A stretch of DNA of 19,131 nucleotides from a bacterium (GTDB taxonomy: Bacteria; JACRDZ01; JAJRWM01): contig JAJRWM010000197.1 in NCBI GenBank assembly GCA_024276815.1, positions 1 to 19,131 on the forward strand. Reading direction: 5' to 3'. Below, piece by piece: positions 6,695-14,711 of the stretch. The number at the start of each line of letters is the position of its first letter. Positions within the stretch are counted from its first letter, which is position 1. Under the pieces are notes generated by a model, which was not told the origin of the DNA, did not search any database, and saw only the letters and a program-made list of their open reading frames with translations. A program made the translations under genes and the position numbers.

Positions 6695-9373
6695 TTAAAT
6701 GGTCCTGGAAACCAGTAAGACCAGTTCATAATTGAACAGAGGCGATTTGTCAGCGATCCGCTGCATTTTATCCATCACCTTGCGGCTGTTTTCAATGATA
6801 TCCGTTTCCCGCTGGGCGGTATGGGAAAGTTCGGTTTTACTTAATTCGTTAACCGGCCGGCGACTCGCCTGGTCAACCTTTTCCACAAAAACCTCTTGGC
6901 GAAAGGACAGATAAAAGACATCGTTTATCACGACCTCAAGAGCCGCTAATAATTCCGTCTGATCCTCCACTTCCATCGTCTTGCCGGCGCTGCCCACTTT
7001 TTTCCCGAATTGAAACAAACCGAATAAAGATTGTTCTTCTTTGACTAAGGCCTGAGACGGTTTTTTCTGTTTTAAGCTTTTGGCGGCCTGCTTCATTTTT
7101 TCCGATATTTTCTGCTGGTCCATCTGTTTCAGCGCTTCTTCAAGCATTTTTGACGCTTTGGGATTGTCTTTTTTCATTTGTTCGGCGAGCGCCCGCATCT
7201 TTTTCTTGAGCTCATCCAGACGTTTGGCCAGCTTTTCCTGGCGTTTCGCTAATTCCTTGGACATCTGGTCTTTCATTTTTTGATTTTTCTCTTGGCTTAA
7301 CTTTGCGGTCTCCCGCTGGATACGTCTTTGTTCTTCCATGATGCTCTTGTTCTCGCTGATCAGGCTGTCGAGTTCCTGTTTGTTTTTCATTTGCTTTAAG
7401 AGTTTCAGGGTGCGCTCGACTTTTTTCTCAAAAGCTTCCGCGTTAAATTTAGCCTGCAATAATTCTTTTTGTTTATCAGTCAAATTAATGTTGCTGATAG
7501 CCTTGTTGAGTTTGTTCATCGCTTCTTTCATTTCGCTGGTGAGGACTTCGTTGAGCAGGCGGTTGATTTGTTTCATTTTTTCCATGGTCGAATATTTGAT
7601 AATTTTGTTTTCCGATAATTTTTTTACGCTTTGACTCATCTCGCTGAGAATTTTCCGCATCTGTTTGTTAATTTCCCGCTGACGTCTGGCAATATCTTGA
7701 AGCTCTTTTTTCTGCGCCCAGTTCAGGTTTTTCTCTCTCTTGAGATTGTCATACAGATTCGAGACTTTTTCCTTGATAAAACGCTGCTGTTCCATGAGCG
7801 ACCGCAATCCCGATTCCTGCATTTTTTGTTCGCTGTCCACATCCTGATAAATCTCGGCCATGGTTGGCAGGCGCAGACGCCGGCGAACGGAGAGACCTCG
7901 CTTGCCGCCCCTTACGCCGTCATTATCCCAGACCGCCGCCTGGTAGGTTAACTGGTCGCCCGGGAAATATAAAAGAGAGCTTAGGTCCCAAAGATACTCC
8001 TCCCCGGTTTGAAGAACCCTTTCCGTATATTTAACTACGGGAACAATAACCTCCTCCCCGTTGGAACGAAAAGCGATTAGCTCGATACGGTCAATGCCAA
8101 AATCATCACTGGCTTTTACGATAACTCTTAATTTCATCGATTCGTCAAGATCAACATCTGAATCGGGCGAGATTAGCGAAATTTGAGGTTTTTTATCAGG
8201 ATATACGAGTATGGGAGTAATTACCGGGTTCTTGTTGATGAACCCATCGTTGTCCTGCACGCTCAAATAGTACTTGTCGCTTTCAGTGGCGATAAACGAG
8301 GTTCGCAGACTGGCCTTGGCAATTTTTGTAATTGTTTTGGGAGCAGCCTTTTCGAATACCAGGCGGGCGCTTTTGATGGGCTTGTTGGCGGTAGCGGTAA
8401 TTGATATTTCGGTGCCGTAGAGAGCTTCTAGGGCGGCGTCAATCTCTGTTGTAGTACGGTTGGGTAAACCGGTATACTCAGGATATTTGTAGGTCACGGA
8501 CTGGGTCAGGATTTTCGGCTCATGCTGTACGTTTATGGTGTAAATCACTGAACGGGCCAGTTCGGAATCAACATAGTATTCAAAGGACTTGAAGAGATTG
8601 CTAAACGTATAATAATAGTTAATTCCGTCCCTGGTTTTCAGGGGCCTGGTTTCCCATTCACCGCCAAAATAGCGGTATTTTAACTCAGCGGAGGCGGGCA
8701 GCTGGCCCAGTGCCATAACCTTGAGAGTTAAATCCTTCCCGGTCAGAACACTGACCGAGCCGGGTTCCACCTTGAACTTGGTAGCCAGTCTGATGGGTTG
8801 ATTCCGTTCGGGAAGCAGGTACTGATCGTATAGATAAGAAAAGTAGGCGGGCGCGATCCCGACACAGGAGATATAAATCATCAGGACCGCCAGAAGCAGA
8901 AAAACACTGTCGCGCAACTGGTCCCAGTTTATTAGCCGCGCAGGCCGTTTGCCGCGAAGACGGGAACTGACCTGTGACTGTAAAAGCCTGATCAGGCCGG
9001 GCGAATACCCCAACCTCTGATCGAGCAGGTCTTTTTCCAGTTGGATTGAACTTACCAGATAGCCGTCAAAATAATCGCTGTCTTTCTCCAGGTTGAAAAC
9101 CGTATTGTTTACGTTGAACAGCTCTTTGAGATGATATGTGAAGATGAAAAATAAAGGTAAAAAAAACGCGTAGGGCAACCAGGAGATTATCAGTCTCCGC
9201 GCCGCTGGATCAATATTCACCAGGCGTTCGGCTATCAACAGAACAGCCGCTACGATCAGAAACAGGAGCGAAAAACAGGAGATATCCCGGAGCGACAGGT
9301 TAAGAAAATACAGAAACTGTGCCAGGCGGAGCCGCTTCCTGAGTTCGCTGTTCTGTATCGACTGAGCTTTCAT
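6695..9373 (-). CDS. DUF4175-type membrane protein with long coiled coil, N-terminal part
   Basis: The 892 residues show membrane helices at about 31-49, 60-82 and 155-177, then a periplasmic beta-rich region (about 200-490; YKYPEYTGLP near 295-304 is typical of DUF4175), then a long lysine/glutamate/glutamine coiled coil (about 510-790). The frame ends YELVLLVSRTI, a position where DUF4175 homologues continue into a helical tail; that tail follows in the same frame after TAA. Full length would be about 1122 residues. DUF4175 proteins have no established biochemical role. The start ATG is 29 nt after the PQQ gene and has only a weak AGGA upstream, suggesting coupling to that gene. Context points to an inner-membrane structural or tether protein acted on by the MoxR ATPase, which is inference. 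Confidence 0.82.
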   Translation of the reverse strand: MKAQSIQNSELRKRLRLAQFLYFLNLSLRDISCFSLLFLIVAAVLLIAERLVNIDPAARRLIISWLPYAFFLPLFFIFTYHLKELFNVNNTVFNLEKDSDYFDGYLVSSIQLEKDLLDQRLGYSPGLIRLLQSQVSSRLRGKRPARLINWDQLRDSVFLLLAVLMIYISCVGIAPAYFSYLYDQYLLPERNQPIRLATKFKVEPGSVSVLTGKDLTLKVMALGQLPASAELKYRYFGGEWETRPLKTRDGINYYYTFSNLFKSFEYYVDSELARSVIYTINVQHEPKILTQSVTYKYPEYTGLPNRTTTEIDAALEALYGTEISITATANKPIKSARLVFEKAAPKTITKIAKASLRTSFIATESDKYYLSVQDNDGFINKNPVITPILVYPDKKPQISLISPDSDVDLDESMKLRVIVKASDDFGIDRIELIAFRSNGEEVIVPVVKYTERVLQTGEEYLWDLSSLLYFPGDQLTYQAAVWDNDGVRGGKRGLSVRRRLRLPTMAEIYQDVDSEQKMQESGLRSLMEQQRFIKEKVSNLYDNLKREKNLNWAQKKELQDIARRQREINKQMRKILSEMSQSVKKLSENKIIKYSTMEKMKQINRLLNEVLTSEMKEAMNKLNKAISNINLTDKQKELLQAKFNAEAFEKKVERTLKLLKQMKNKQELDSLISENKSIMEEQRRIQRETAKLSQEKNQKMKDQMSKELAKRQEKLAKRLDELKKKMRALAEQMKKDNPKASKMLEEALKQMDQQKISEKMKQAAKSLKQKKPSQALVKEEQSLFGLFQFGKKVGSAGKTMEVEDQTELLAALEVVINDVFYLSFRQEVFVEKVDQASRRPVNELSKTELSHTAQRETDIIENSRKVMDKMQRIADKSPLFNYELVLLVSRTI

Positions 9374-9402
9374 AGCGTGAATAGATCCTGTCTCAGTATC
9401 GA

Positions 9403-9792
9403 TTATTCTCCGAAGCTGAAAAGATAGCCGTCAGATGTGGGAATTAACAACTGACGATTTAAAACCGCCGGATCGGCGCTTAAGCGACCGCTGGTAGAGT
9501 AACTGGCTTCCAGTGTCAAGGTTGCCACGTTGATGACATAGAGCTTGCCATCGTCGGCTCCAAGGTAAAGATAATTATCGGCGATGGTTGGAGAGGCCAT
9601 GATCTTGTCGTTAATGGCGTAGGAATTTAACCGCTCTCCCCGGTCAGCGTCCAGGACATACAGTTCACCGCCATAAGTGCTGACGTACAATTTATTTTTA
9701 TAAAGCGCCGGAGAGCCCAGCATCTTGAAACCAATTGAATGCGACCAGATAACTTTGCCGTTGGCGGTGTTCAGGCAGTAAGCGTAGCCGTC
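9403..9792 (-). pseudogene. PQQ propeller lipoprotein, C-terminal fragment after second in-frame stop
   Basis: Directly after TAA 9795-9793, without a frame change, the sequence reads DGYAYCLNTANGKVIWSHSI and on to DGYLFSFGE at the TAA 9405-9403. It supplies most of blade 5 and blades 6-8 of the second propeller, including the closing blade. The first ATG (9723) has no ribosome site and falls inside a blade, so independent expression is unlikely; without this piece the second propeller cannot close. Confidence 0.75.
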
Positions 9793-11352
9793 TTAAGCGG
9801 CCAAATAGACTTTGCCGTTCGCCGCGGCGGCCGCGTTTCGCAGCCAGCCGGCGGTTTTATAACGCCACAACTCCAGGCCGGTGTCTTCATCCACGGCGTA
9901 GACGTTGGAATCATTGGAACCAAAAATCACTTTGTGATCGGTCAGGATCGGCGTTGACAGCACCGGCCCTCCTGTTTTGAAACGCCAGACCAGTTTCCCG
10001 TTGTTTTTGTCTACGGCGTAGAGGTCTTCGTCATAGGAACCAAAAAAGACCAGCCTTTGGGAAGCCACCGGTGAGGAATTTATTTTCCCCTTTGTCTGGT
10101 ATTTCCAGACCGGCTTTCCGGAAAACCGGTTCAAGGCATAAAAATAGTTGTTATTACAGCCAAAATAGACGTTCTCATCGTCCACAAAAGCATTGCTGAA
10201 GATCGGTCCGCTCGTCTTGAACGACCATTCGCGGCTCCCGTCTTTCAGGTTGAAACAGAGAAATTCGTTATCCGTAGTGCCAAGATAAATCAAATTGCCT
10301 TTGACTACCGCGGAAGTCCTGATACCGCTCGCGGCCTTGATCTTCCACAAAACTTTTAACGGCGGCCTGGGTGCCTTATCATTGACGCCCAACCCGGAAA
10401 GGGAGCCGCGGTAAAAGTTCCAGTCCCGCGATGATCTGTCCTTCTTCGCCGATGCTTTTGCGTCTGGCTCAACAACCCCGCTTAAAGCAGCTTTCGCCTT
10501 GACAATCATTTCCTTATATTTCCCATTATCAGGATCGAGCTTTAAGGCGTCTGTGAACTGAAAAAGAGCTAGCTGGTAATCTCTTTCATCATACGCTTGC
10601 ATCCCTGTTTGGTAGAAAACAGCACCGGCTTCCACTGGCGTCATGGTTTCAAGAACCCGCAAGAACCCTCCCGTATCCGTTAAATAAAGGTGATTATCAG
10701 AAATCAAAGGGCGGGATTTTATTTTCCCTTCAAGCTTGATCCGCCAGGCTTTTAAACCGTCATCAAGCCCGATACCATAGAAGCTACCGGCATCTGAACC
10801 AACATAGACATAGTTTTTATAGACAAGCGTTCCGGCATCCACCTTGTCGTCGGCGGTGAATTGCCAGTTCAGAACACCGTTACCGGCATTGAGACAATAC
10901 ACGTTTTTATCATGAGAGCCGAAGATGACCCTCTCATCAGCGTAAGTAGCCTGTCCCCGGACCTTGCCCCTGGTGGCAAATTTCCAGACCAAGCTGCCAT
11001 TTTTGACGTTAAGCGCGTAAAAGTTTTTATCATCACTGCCAAAAAACACTTTACCATCGGCGACAATCGGGCTGGAATAAACATCCGCCCCGGTTTCGTA
11101 ACGCCAGAGCAGTTTACCGCTGGAAGCGTCAAGCGAATATAAACTGTTATCATAGGAACCAAAATAAAGCCGGCCCGAATAATAGGTCGGAGTGGAATAA
11201 ATATTGCCTTTGGTCTTGAATTTCCAGATCAGGGTGCCTTTTTTAGCGTTCAAGGCATACATCGAATCATCGTAAGAACCGATATAAACGATACCGCGTT
11301 TGTATAGCGGGGAACCTAATATCCGCCCCTTGGTTCTGAACTCCCAAAGCAC
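9793..11352 (-). CDS. PQQ-type beta-propeller protein, central part
   Basis: The 519 codons follow TAA 11355-11353 in the same frame, opening with GTG (VLWEFRTKG). They encode blades 3-8 of a first PQQ/quinoprotein-like propeller, each with a pattern such as VYxGSxDxxxYALN and GxLxWKF, then a linker with one TPR-like unit (about 260-300; VFYQTGMQAYDERDYQLALF), then blades 1-4 and part of blade 5 of a second propeller up to VYLAA and TAA. The GTG has no ribosome site. PQQ-like propellers in the periplasm act as quinoprotein dehydrogenases or as protein-binding scaffolds (BamB type). No quinoprotein active-site residues are evident, so a scaffold role is more likely. Neighbours: N-terminal part upstream, DUF4175 gene downstream. 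Confidence 0.82.
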   Translation of the reverse strand: MLWEFRTKGRILGSPLYKRGIVYIGSYDDSMYALNAKKGTLIWKFKTKGNIYSTPTYYSGRLYFGSYDNSLYSLDASSGKLLWRYETGADVYSSPIVADGKVFFGSDDKNFYALNVKNGSLVWKFATRGKVRGQATYADERVIFGSHDKNVYCLNAGNGVLNWQFTADDKVDAGTLVYKNYVYVGSDAGSFYGIGLDDGLKAWRIKLEGKIKSRPLISDNHLYLTDTGGFLRVLETMTPVEAGAVFYQTGMQAYDERDYQLALFQFTDALKLDPDNGKYKEMIVKAKAALSGVVEPDAKASAKKDRSSRDWNFYRGSLSGLGVNDKAPRPPLKVLWKIKAASGIRTSAVVKGNLIYLGTTDNEFLCFNLKDGSREWSFKTSGPIFSNAFVDDENVYFGCNNNYFYALNRFSGKPVWKYQTKGKINSSPVASQRLVFFGSYDEDLYAVDKNNGKLVWRFKTGGPVLSTPILTDHKVIFGSNDSNVYAVDEDTGLELWRYKTAGWLRNAAAAANGKVYLAA

Positions 11353-11742
11353 TTAACCGTTTGATTTACGTAAAGCGTAGACGCTGCCGTCCTTGCCGGC
11401 GACAAAAACCCGGCGGTCGTCAAGAGCGACGGCGCTCCAGATACCATCTTGCGCCTTGAATTTCCACACGATTTTATGGGTTTTCTTGTTAACCGCATAG
11501 AGATTGTGGTCCAGAGAACCGAAAAAGAGCGTTCCCTTTGATTCTTTCACCGCAGAATAAAGCGCCAGGCCGGCGCTCATCTGCCAGGAGACTTTGAAGG
11601 GCGGAGCGAAATCACTGGCGATGATCCGCGCAACCGGGTATCGCTCGCCTCTTTTTTGCGTTTTTACGGCCGACCCACACCCCTGAACCATGATTAACGC
11701 GGCCATGAAACAGCCGAATATTAATTGTCTTGATAAATGCAT
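11353..11742 (-). CDS. PQQ propeller lipoprotein, N-terminal part with lipoprotein signal
   Basis: The start is ATG at 11742, preceded by GGGGAA about eight bases upstream; TTG at 11823 lies inside the promoter and is rejected. The 129 residues begin with a signal peptide and lipobox VQGC (C22), so the product would be lipid-anchored. Residues 55-129 hold the first two PQQ-type blades (LFFGSLDHNLYAVN and VFVAGKDGSVYALR). The frame is cut by TAA after KSNG, where other blades of this protein have K, T, S, V or L before a hydrophobic-x-Trp strand; AAA to TAA is the simplest change. Joined with the next two fragments it gives a 779-codon protein with exactly eight plus eight blades. Confidence 0.82.
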   Translation of the reverse strand: MHLSRQLIFGCFMAALIMVQGCGSAVKTQKRGERYPVARIIASDFAPPFKVSWQMSAGLALYSAVKESKGTLFFGSLDHNLYAVNKKTHKIVWKFKAQDGIWSAVALDDRRVFVAGKDGSVYALRKSNG

Positions 11743-11794
11743 CTTGTTTTCCCCGGTGATTTTTTGATGAGTCAAATAGCTACACTCTGCGCTT

Positions 11795-11823
11795 AAGATA
11801 GCAGAAATCATAAAAAGCTTCAA
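11795..11823 (-). promoter_or_regulatory. Promoter of the PQQ/DUF4175 transcription unit
   Basis: On the minus strand TTGAAG (11823-11818) and TATCTT (11800-11795) are 17 bases apart, and the -10 is extended by TGC just before it. The start would be near 11788, giving a leader of about 46 nt. It is a moderate match; no other good candidate is seen before the ATG. Confidence 0.5.
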
Positions 11824-11890
11824 GTCAAATAGAGTTTAAAATGATTTAAAAGTAATTTCCCTCCTGGCGGTAAAATCACCCAATCAACCG

Positions 11891-11912
11891 TTTTTGTCAT
11901 ATTTTTGTCATA
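11891..11912. repeat. Perfect 11-bp tandem repeat upstream of the cytochrome promoter
   Basis: TTTTTGTCATA occurs twice back to back, ending five bases before the -35 box of the plus-strand promoter. The 11-bp period puts both copies on nearly the same face of the helix, as expected for an activator binding as a direct-repeat dimer. The regulator is unknown. Confidence 0.65.
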
Positions 11913-11917
11913 TTCGA

Positions 11918-11946
11918 TTGACAACAAGCGGGAAAAGCCATAATAA
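11918..11946 (+). promoter_or_regulatory. Sigma70-type promoter of the octaheme cytochrome gene
   Basis: TTGACA (11918-11923) and TAATAA (11941-11946) are spaced by 17 bases. Transcription would start near 11953, about 55 nt before the ATG. The leader contains TTATCT and AGATAA as a short inverted pair. Confidence 0.7.
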
Positions 11947-12008
11947 TAAGGTGTGTTATCTTTCATGATAGCCGCTGTTGAGATAATTAAACCGTGATCG
12001 AGAGGGAC

Positions 12009-13232
12009 ATGTTCAAAAAACTTTCGTTTGTTTTACTTTTCGTTGCGTTTTGCTCTTTTAGCTATGCGGAGGGAAAGGAATATTCCGTAAAAGACCGGCA
12101 GGATAAAAACAACGGCGGTTGCATTGATTGTCATCTTGAAATAACGCCGGGGATAGTTCGTGATTTTTTCAGCGGCGTTATGTCCAAAAAAGGGGTCACC
12201 TGCGCCTCCTGCCACGGTAACGACCACGACAACCTGGAAAGCCCCAACATATACAAATGTATGGAATGTCATGTCAAACAGTATACCCAGTTTACCAACG
12301 GGAAGCATTCGCTGGCCTGGATTGCCATGAAAAACCTGCCGGAAGTCGCCAACCAGCCCGAAGAAGTTATCAAGAGAGGTTGCGGATCCTGCCATCGCAT
12401 TGGCAGAAATGGCGGTATGTGCGACTCCTGCCATACCCGTCACCGCTTTTCCAAGGCTGAGGCGCGTCGGCCGGAAGCCTGCCTGCCTTGTCACGCCGGC
12501 ATAGAGCATCCTCAATATGAAATGTGGAAAACTTCCAAGCATGGCGTGATATACGGATCGGAGGGGGCAACAGACCGTGCTCCAACCTGCGCTACCTGCC
12601 ATATGGACGAAGGCAACCACCAGGTGCCTTCGTCCTGGAAATTCCTTGGCCTCAAGCTTCGCCAGAGCAATATCGAGTTGCCGGGATTTAGCGAGAAACT
12701 GCTGGATAAGAGAAACGTTTCGGGCAACAAACAACCAGCTAATGATGATAAAAAAACCGTTGGCGGAGCCATTCAAAACGAAGAAATGGAATGGCAGGCC
12801 AGTCGCAAAAAACAGATTAAGATTTGCCGGAAATGCCATTCTGAAAAATACGCGGAACAGACCTTCCTGGATAATGAAAACCTTCTTAAAGAAGTGGATC
12901 AATTGATGTTGGAAGCCTTCGAAACTGTTGAGAAACTATATGAGGAAGGCATCCTGGAAAGACCGACGGAGTTGCCAACGCATCCGGACCATCTGGAATT
13001 CTTCGAGTTTAATTCCATTCTGGAACAAAGACTTTATATCATGTTCCTGGAACACCGTGCCCGAACCTTCATGGGAACTTTCCACAATAACCCTCAATAT
13101 ACTTATCGTTATGGCTGGATCCAGATAAAAAGGGATTTGGCGGAAATCAAGGATGAAGCGAAGAAATTACGCGACAGCTACGATGTGCAAAAAAAATTGC
13201 AACCGTCGGGTTCCGAAAAACAAGACAAGTAG
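12009..13232 (+). CDS. Octaheme c-type cytochrome of the hydroxylamine oxidoreductase (HAO) family
   Basis: Starting at ATG 12009 (GAGAGGG just upstream; a GTG at 11994 lacks a ribosome site), the 407-residue protein has a signal peptide (FKKLSFVLLFVAFCSFSYA) and eight CxxCH heme sites at about 38, 65, 84, 125, 138, 158, 194 and 273. The segment MWKTSKHGVIYG followed by TCATCHMDEGNH, heme 8 in KICRKCH, and a long helical C-terminus are typical of HAO-like octaheme cytochromes. Family members oxidise hydroxylamine or hydrazine, or reduce nitrite. A tyrosine-rich NPQYTYRYGW (about 361-370) sits where HAO carries its heme-crosslinking tyrosine, but the crosslink cannot be judged here. The protein is shorter than classical HAO, has no membrane anchor, and no quinone partner is encoded nearby. 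Reductive activity is plausible in an anaerobe but unproven. Confidence 0.85.
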   Translation: MFKKLSFVLLFVAFCSFSYAEGKEYSVKDRQDKNNGGCIDCHLEITPGIVRDFFSGVMSKKGVTCASCHGNDHDNLESPNIYKCMECHVKQYTQFTNGKHSLAWIAMKNLPEVANQPEEVIKRGCGSCHRIGRNGGMCDSCHTRHRFSKAEARRPEACLPCHAGIEHPQYEMWKTSKHGVIYGSEGATDRAPTCATCHMDEGNHQVPSSWKFLGLKLRQSNIELPGFSEKLLDKRNVSGNKQPANDDKKTVGGAIQNEEMEWQASRKKQIKICRKCHSEKYAEQTFLDNENLLKEVDQLMLEAFETVEKLYEEGILERPTELPTHPDHLEFFEFNSILEQRLYIMFLEHRARTFMGTFHNNPQYTYRYGWIQIKRDLAEIKDEAKKLRDSYDVQKKLQPSGSEKQDK

Positions 13233-13354
13233 ACAGTTTCATTATTTTAAGTTTACGGCCTTGGTTGCCGCTTGCCCTGCATCACCCGCTGAGCGCTCTT
13301 GCGAAGTGGAAGAGTTATTAATTAAACCATGCTGTGCGGGGATATATTATAACA

Positions 13355-14479
13355 ATGGGAAAATATTTTGATTATAACGCGACGACGCCGGTGGCGCAAA
13401 AAGTTCTGGAAGCAATGTTACCCTACTTCTCCATTCGCTACGGCAATCCCTCCAGCCAGCATAAACCGGGTAAGGAAGCGGCGTTAGCCGTGAAAAAAGC
13501 CAGGGAGGCGATCGCTGATTGCTTAAAGGTCAACCCGGATGAACTGGTTTTTACCTCAAGCGGCACGGAAGCCAACAATACGGCGATTAAAGTCGTCGCG
13601 TACGCCGCTAAACACCGTGGTTGTCATTTAATCACGACCTTAAGCGAACATCACTCTGTGCTGAACACGATGAGGGAACTTGAAAACGAAGGATTTGAGG
13701 TCACCTATCTGCCGCTTGAAAATTCGGGTGTCGTTAATTTAGACGCTTTAAAGCGGGCGTTAAGGGACGACACTGTCATGGTTTCAATAATGGCGGTTAA
13801 CAATGAAACTGGTGTTATCCAGCCGCTTAAGGAAACAGGGCGAATATTAGGCGACAAACCGGTTGTTTTTCATTCTGATATGGTGCAGGCATTAGGCAAA
13901 ACACCACTGGATTTATCCGGTTGGCGGGTGGACCTGGCCTCTTTTTCGGCTCATAAAATTTACGGTCCCAAGGGTATGGGATTGTTATACGCGAAAAGGG
14001 GGATTCAGTTATGGCCGATAATTCACGGCGGCAGTCAGGAGAACCGTCGGCGGGCCGGAACTGAGAACGTACCGTCGATTATCGGTTTCAGCTCCGCGGT
14101 CAGGCGGATATTGGCAAACCGGGAGGAGGTCTGGGCGAAGCAGGCTGAGGCTCGTGACCGGCTGGAAAATTTCCTGAGACAAGTTCATCCGGCTCTTATC
14201 GTGAATGGCGAGGCGGCGAAGCGAGTAAACAACACCTCGAATTTCATAATACCCGGCGTAAACGGCAAGCGCCTGGTCAGCGATCTGAGTAAAATTGGCT
14301 ATTATATCGCGAGCGGCGCGGCCTGCGCTTCGAAACAGACTGAACCGTCGCATGTTTTGCTGGCGATGGGTATCAAGCCTGAACTGGCTTTGGGCGCGGT
14401 GAGGATATCATTGGGTATCGACATTTCAGTCTCTGAAATAAAGAAACTGGGTAGTGTCATATCTGACTGTGCAAAATAA
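13355..14479 (+). CDS. Cysteine desulfurase, NifS/IscS class (PLP-dependent)
   Basis: The 374-residue protein begins MGKYFDYNATTPV, the standard opening of NifS/IscS proteins; an upstream GTG at 13334 would add residues not seen in the family. It has the cofactor-stacking histidine in SEHHSVL (about 99), the PLP lysine in SFSAHKIYGPKG (K201), RRAGTENVPSIIGF, and the catalytic cysteine in SGAACASKQTEPSHVL (C324) in a loop the same length as in IscS. It mobilises sulfur from cysteine for Fe-S clusters or thiolated RNA. No IscU-like scaffold, IscR or MnmA gene is next to it, so its pathway cannot be fixed. No clear ribosome site precedes the ATG; a GGGGA lies about 13 bases away. A weak hairpin (GTCTT/AAGAC) with TTATTT follows the stop. 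Confidence 0.93.
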   Translation: MGKYFDYNATTPVAQKVLEAMLPYFSIRYGNPSSQHKPGKEAALAVKKAREAIADCLKVNPDELVFTSSGTEANNTAIKVVAYAAKHRGCHLITTLSEHHSVLNTMRELENEGFEVTYLPLENSGVVNLDALKRALRDDTVMVSIMAVNNETGVIQPLKETGRILGDKPVVFHSDMVQALGKTPLDLSGWRVDLASFSAHKIYGPKGMGLLYAKRGIQLWPIIHGGSQENRRRAGTENVPSIIGFSSAVRRILANREEVWAKQAEARDRLENFLRQVHPALIVNGEAAKRVNNTSNFIIPGVNGKRLVSDLSKIGYYIASGAACASKQTEPSHVLLAMGIKPELALGAVRISLGIDISVSEIKKLGSVISDCAK

Positions 14480-14546
14480 TTTGATTTGACAGTAAATCGT
14501 TAATAAATAAGTAAGGCGTCAGTCTTCCGGGGAAAAGACCTTATTT

Positions 14547-14599
14547 GTCATTCCCGTGCCAACGGGAATCCACTGGATTCCTGCATACGCTGGAATGAC
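14547..14599. repeat. Palindromic REP/MITE-like element (GTCATTCC...GGAATGAC)
   Basis: The 53-bp element begins GTCATTCCCG and ends GGAATGAC, with internal GGAATCCA and TGGATTCC arms forming an imperfect palindrome. This pattern is a widespread bacterial intergenic repeat. The following bases to 14639 are also shared with the half copy at 5934-5992, so the repeating unit extends beyond the palindrome. It lies between the cysteine desulfurase and response-regulator genes. Confidence 0.82.
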
Positions 14600-14649
14600 A
14601 TTACTGCTTCCCCCACTTCACTGACGGGTTATAAATGAAAACTTTTAGC

Positions 14650-14678
14650 TTGCAAAAAATGATGATTTAAGGTAGCAT
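14650..14678 (+). promoter_or_regulatory. Probable promoter of the response-regulator gene
   Basis: TTGCAA (14650-14655) and TAGCAT (14673-14678) are 17 bases apart, in AT-rich sequence just after the palindromic repeat. The start would be near 14685, leaving a short leader before ATG 14712. Confidence 0.45.
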
Positions 14679-14711
14679 ATTATATTAAGTATCATGATGT
14701 TAGGGACGTTA

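Noticed and set aside
11353-11823. TTG start at 11823 for the PQQ lipoprotein
   Set aside because: It would put extra residues before a proper lipoprotein signal peptide and overlaps the -35 box; ATG 11742 fits better.
12033-12902. 289-codon open frame on the minus strand
   Set aside because: It is the shadow of the octaheme cytochrome; the CxxCH-rich plus strand is unmistakable.
12009-13232. Octaheme tetrathionate reductase or pentaheme nitrite reductase
   Set aside because: All eight sites are CxxCH with no CxxCK active-site heme, and the MWKTSKHG and TCATCHM segments fit HAO-like proteins better.
13334-13354. GTG start for the cysteine desulfurase
   Set aside because: Homologues begin at the residues encoded from ATG 13355, and no ribosome site supports the GTG.
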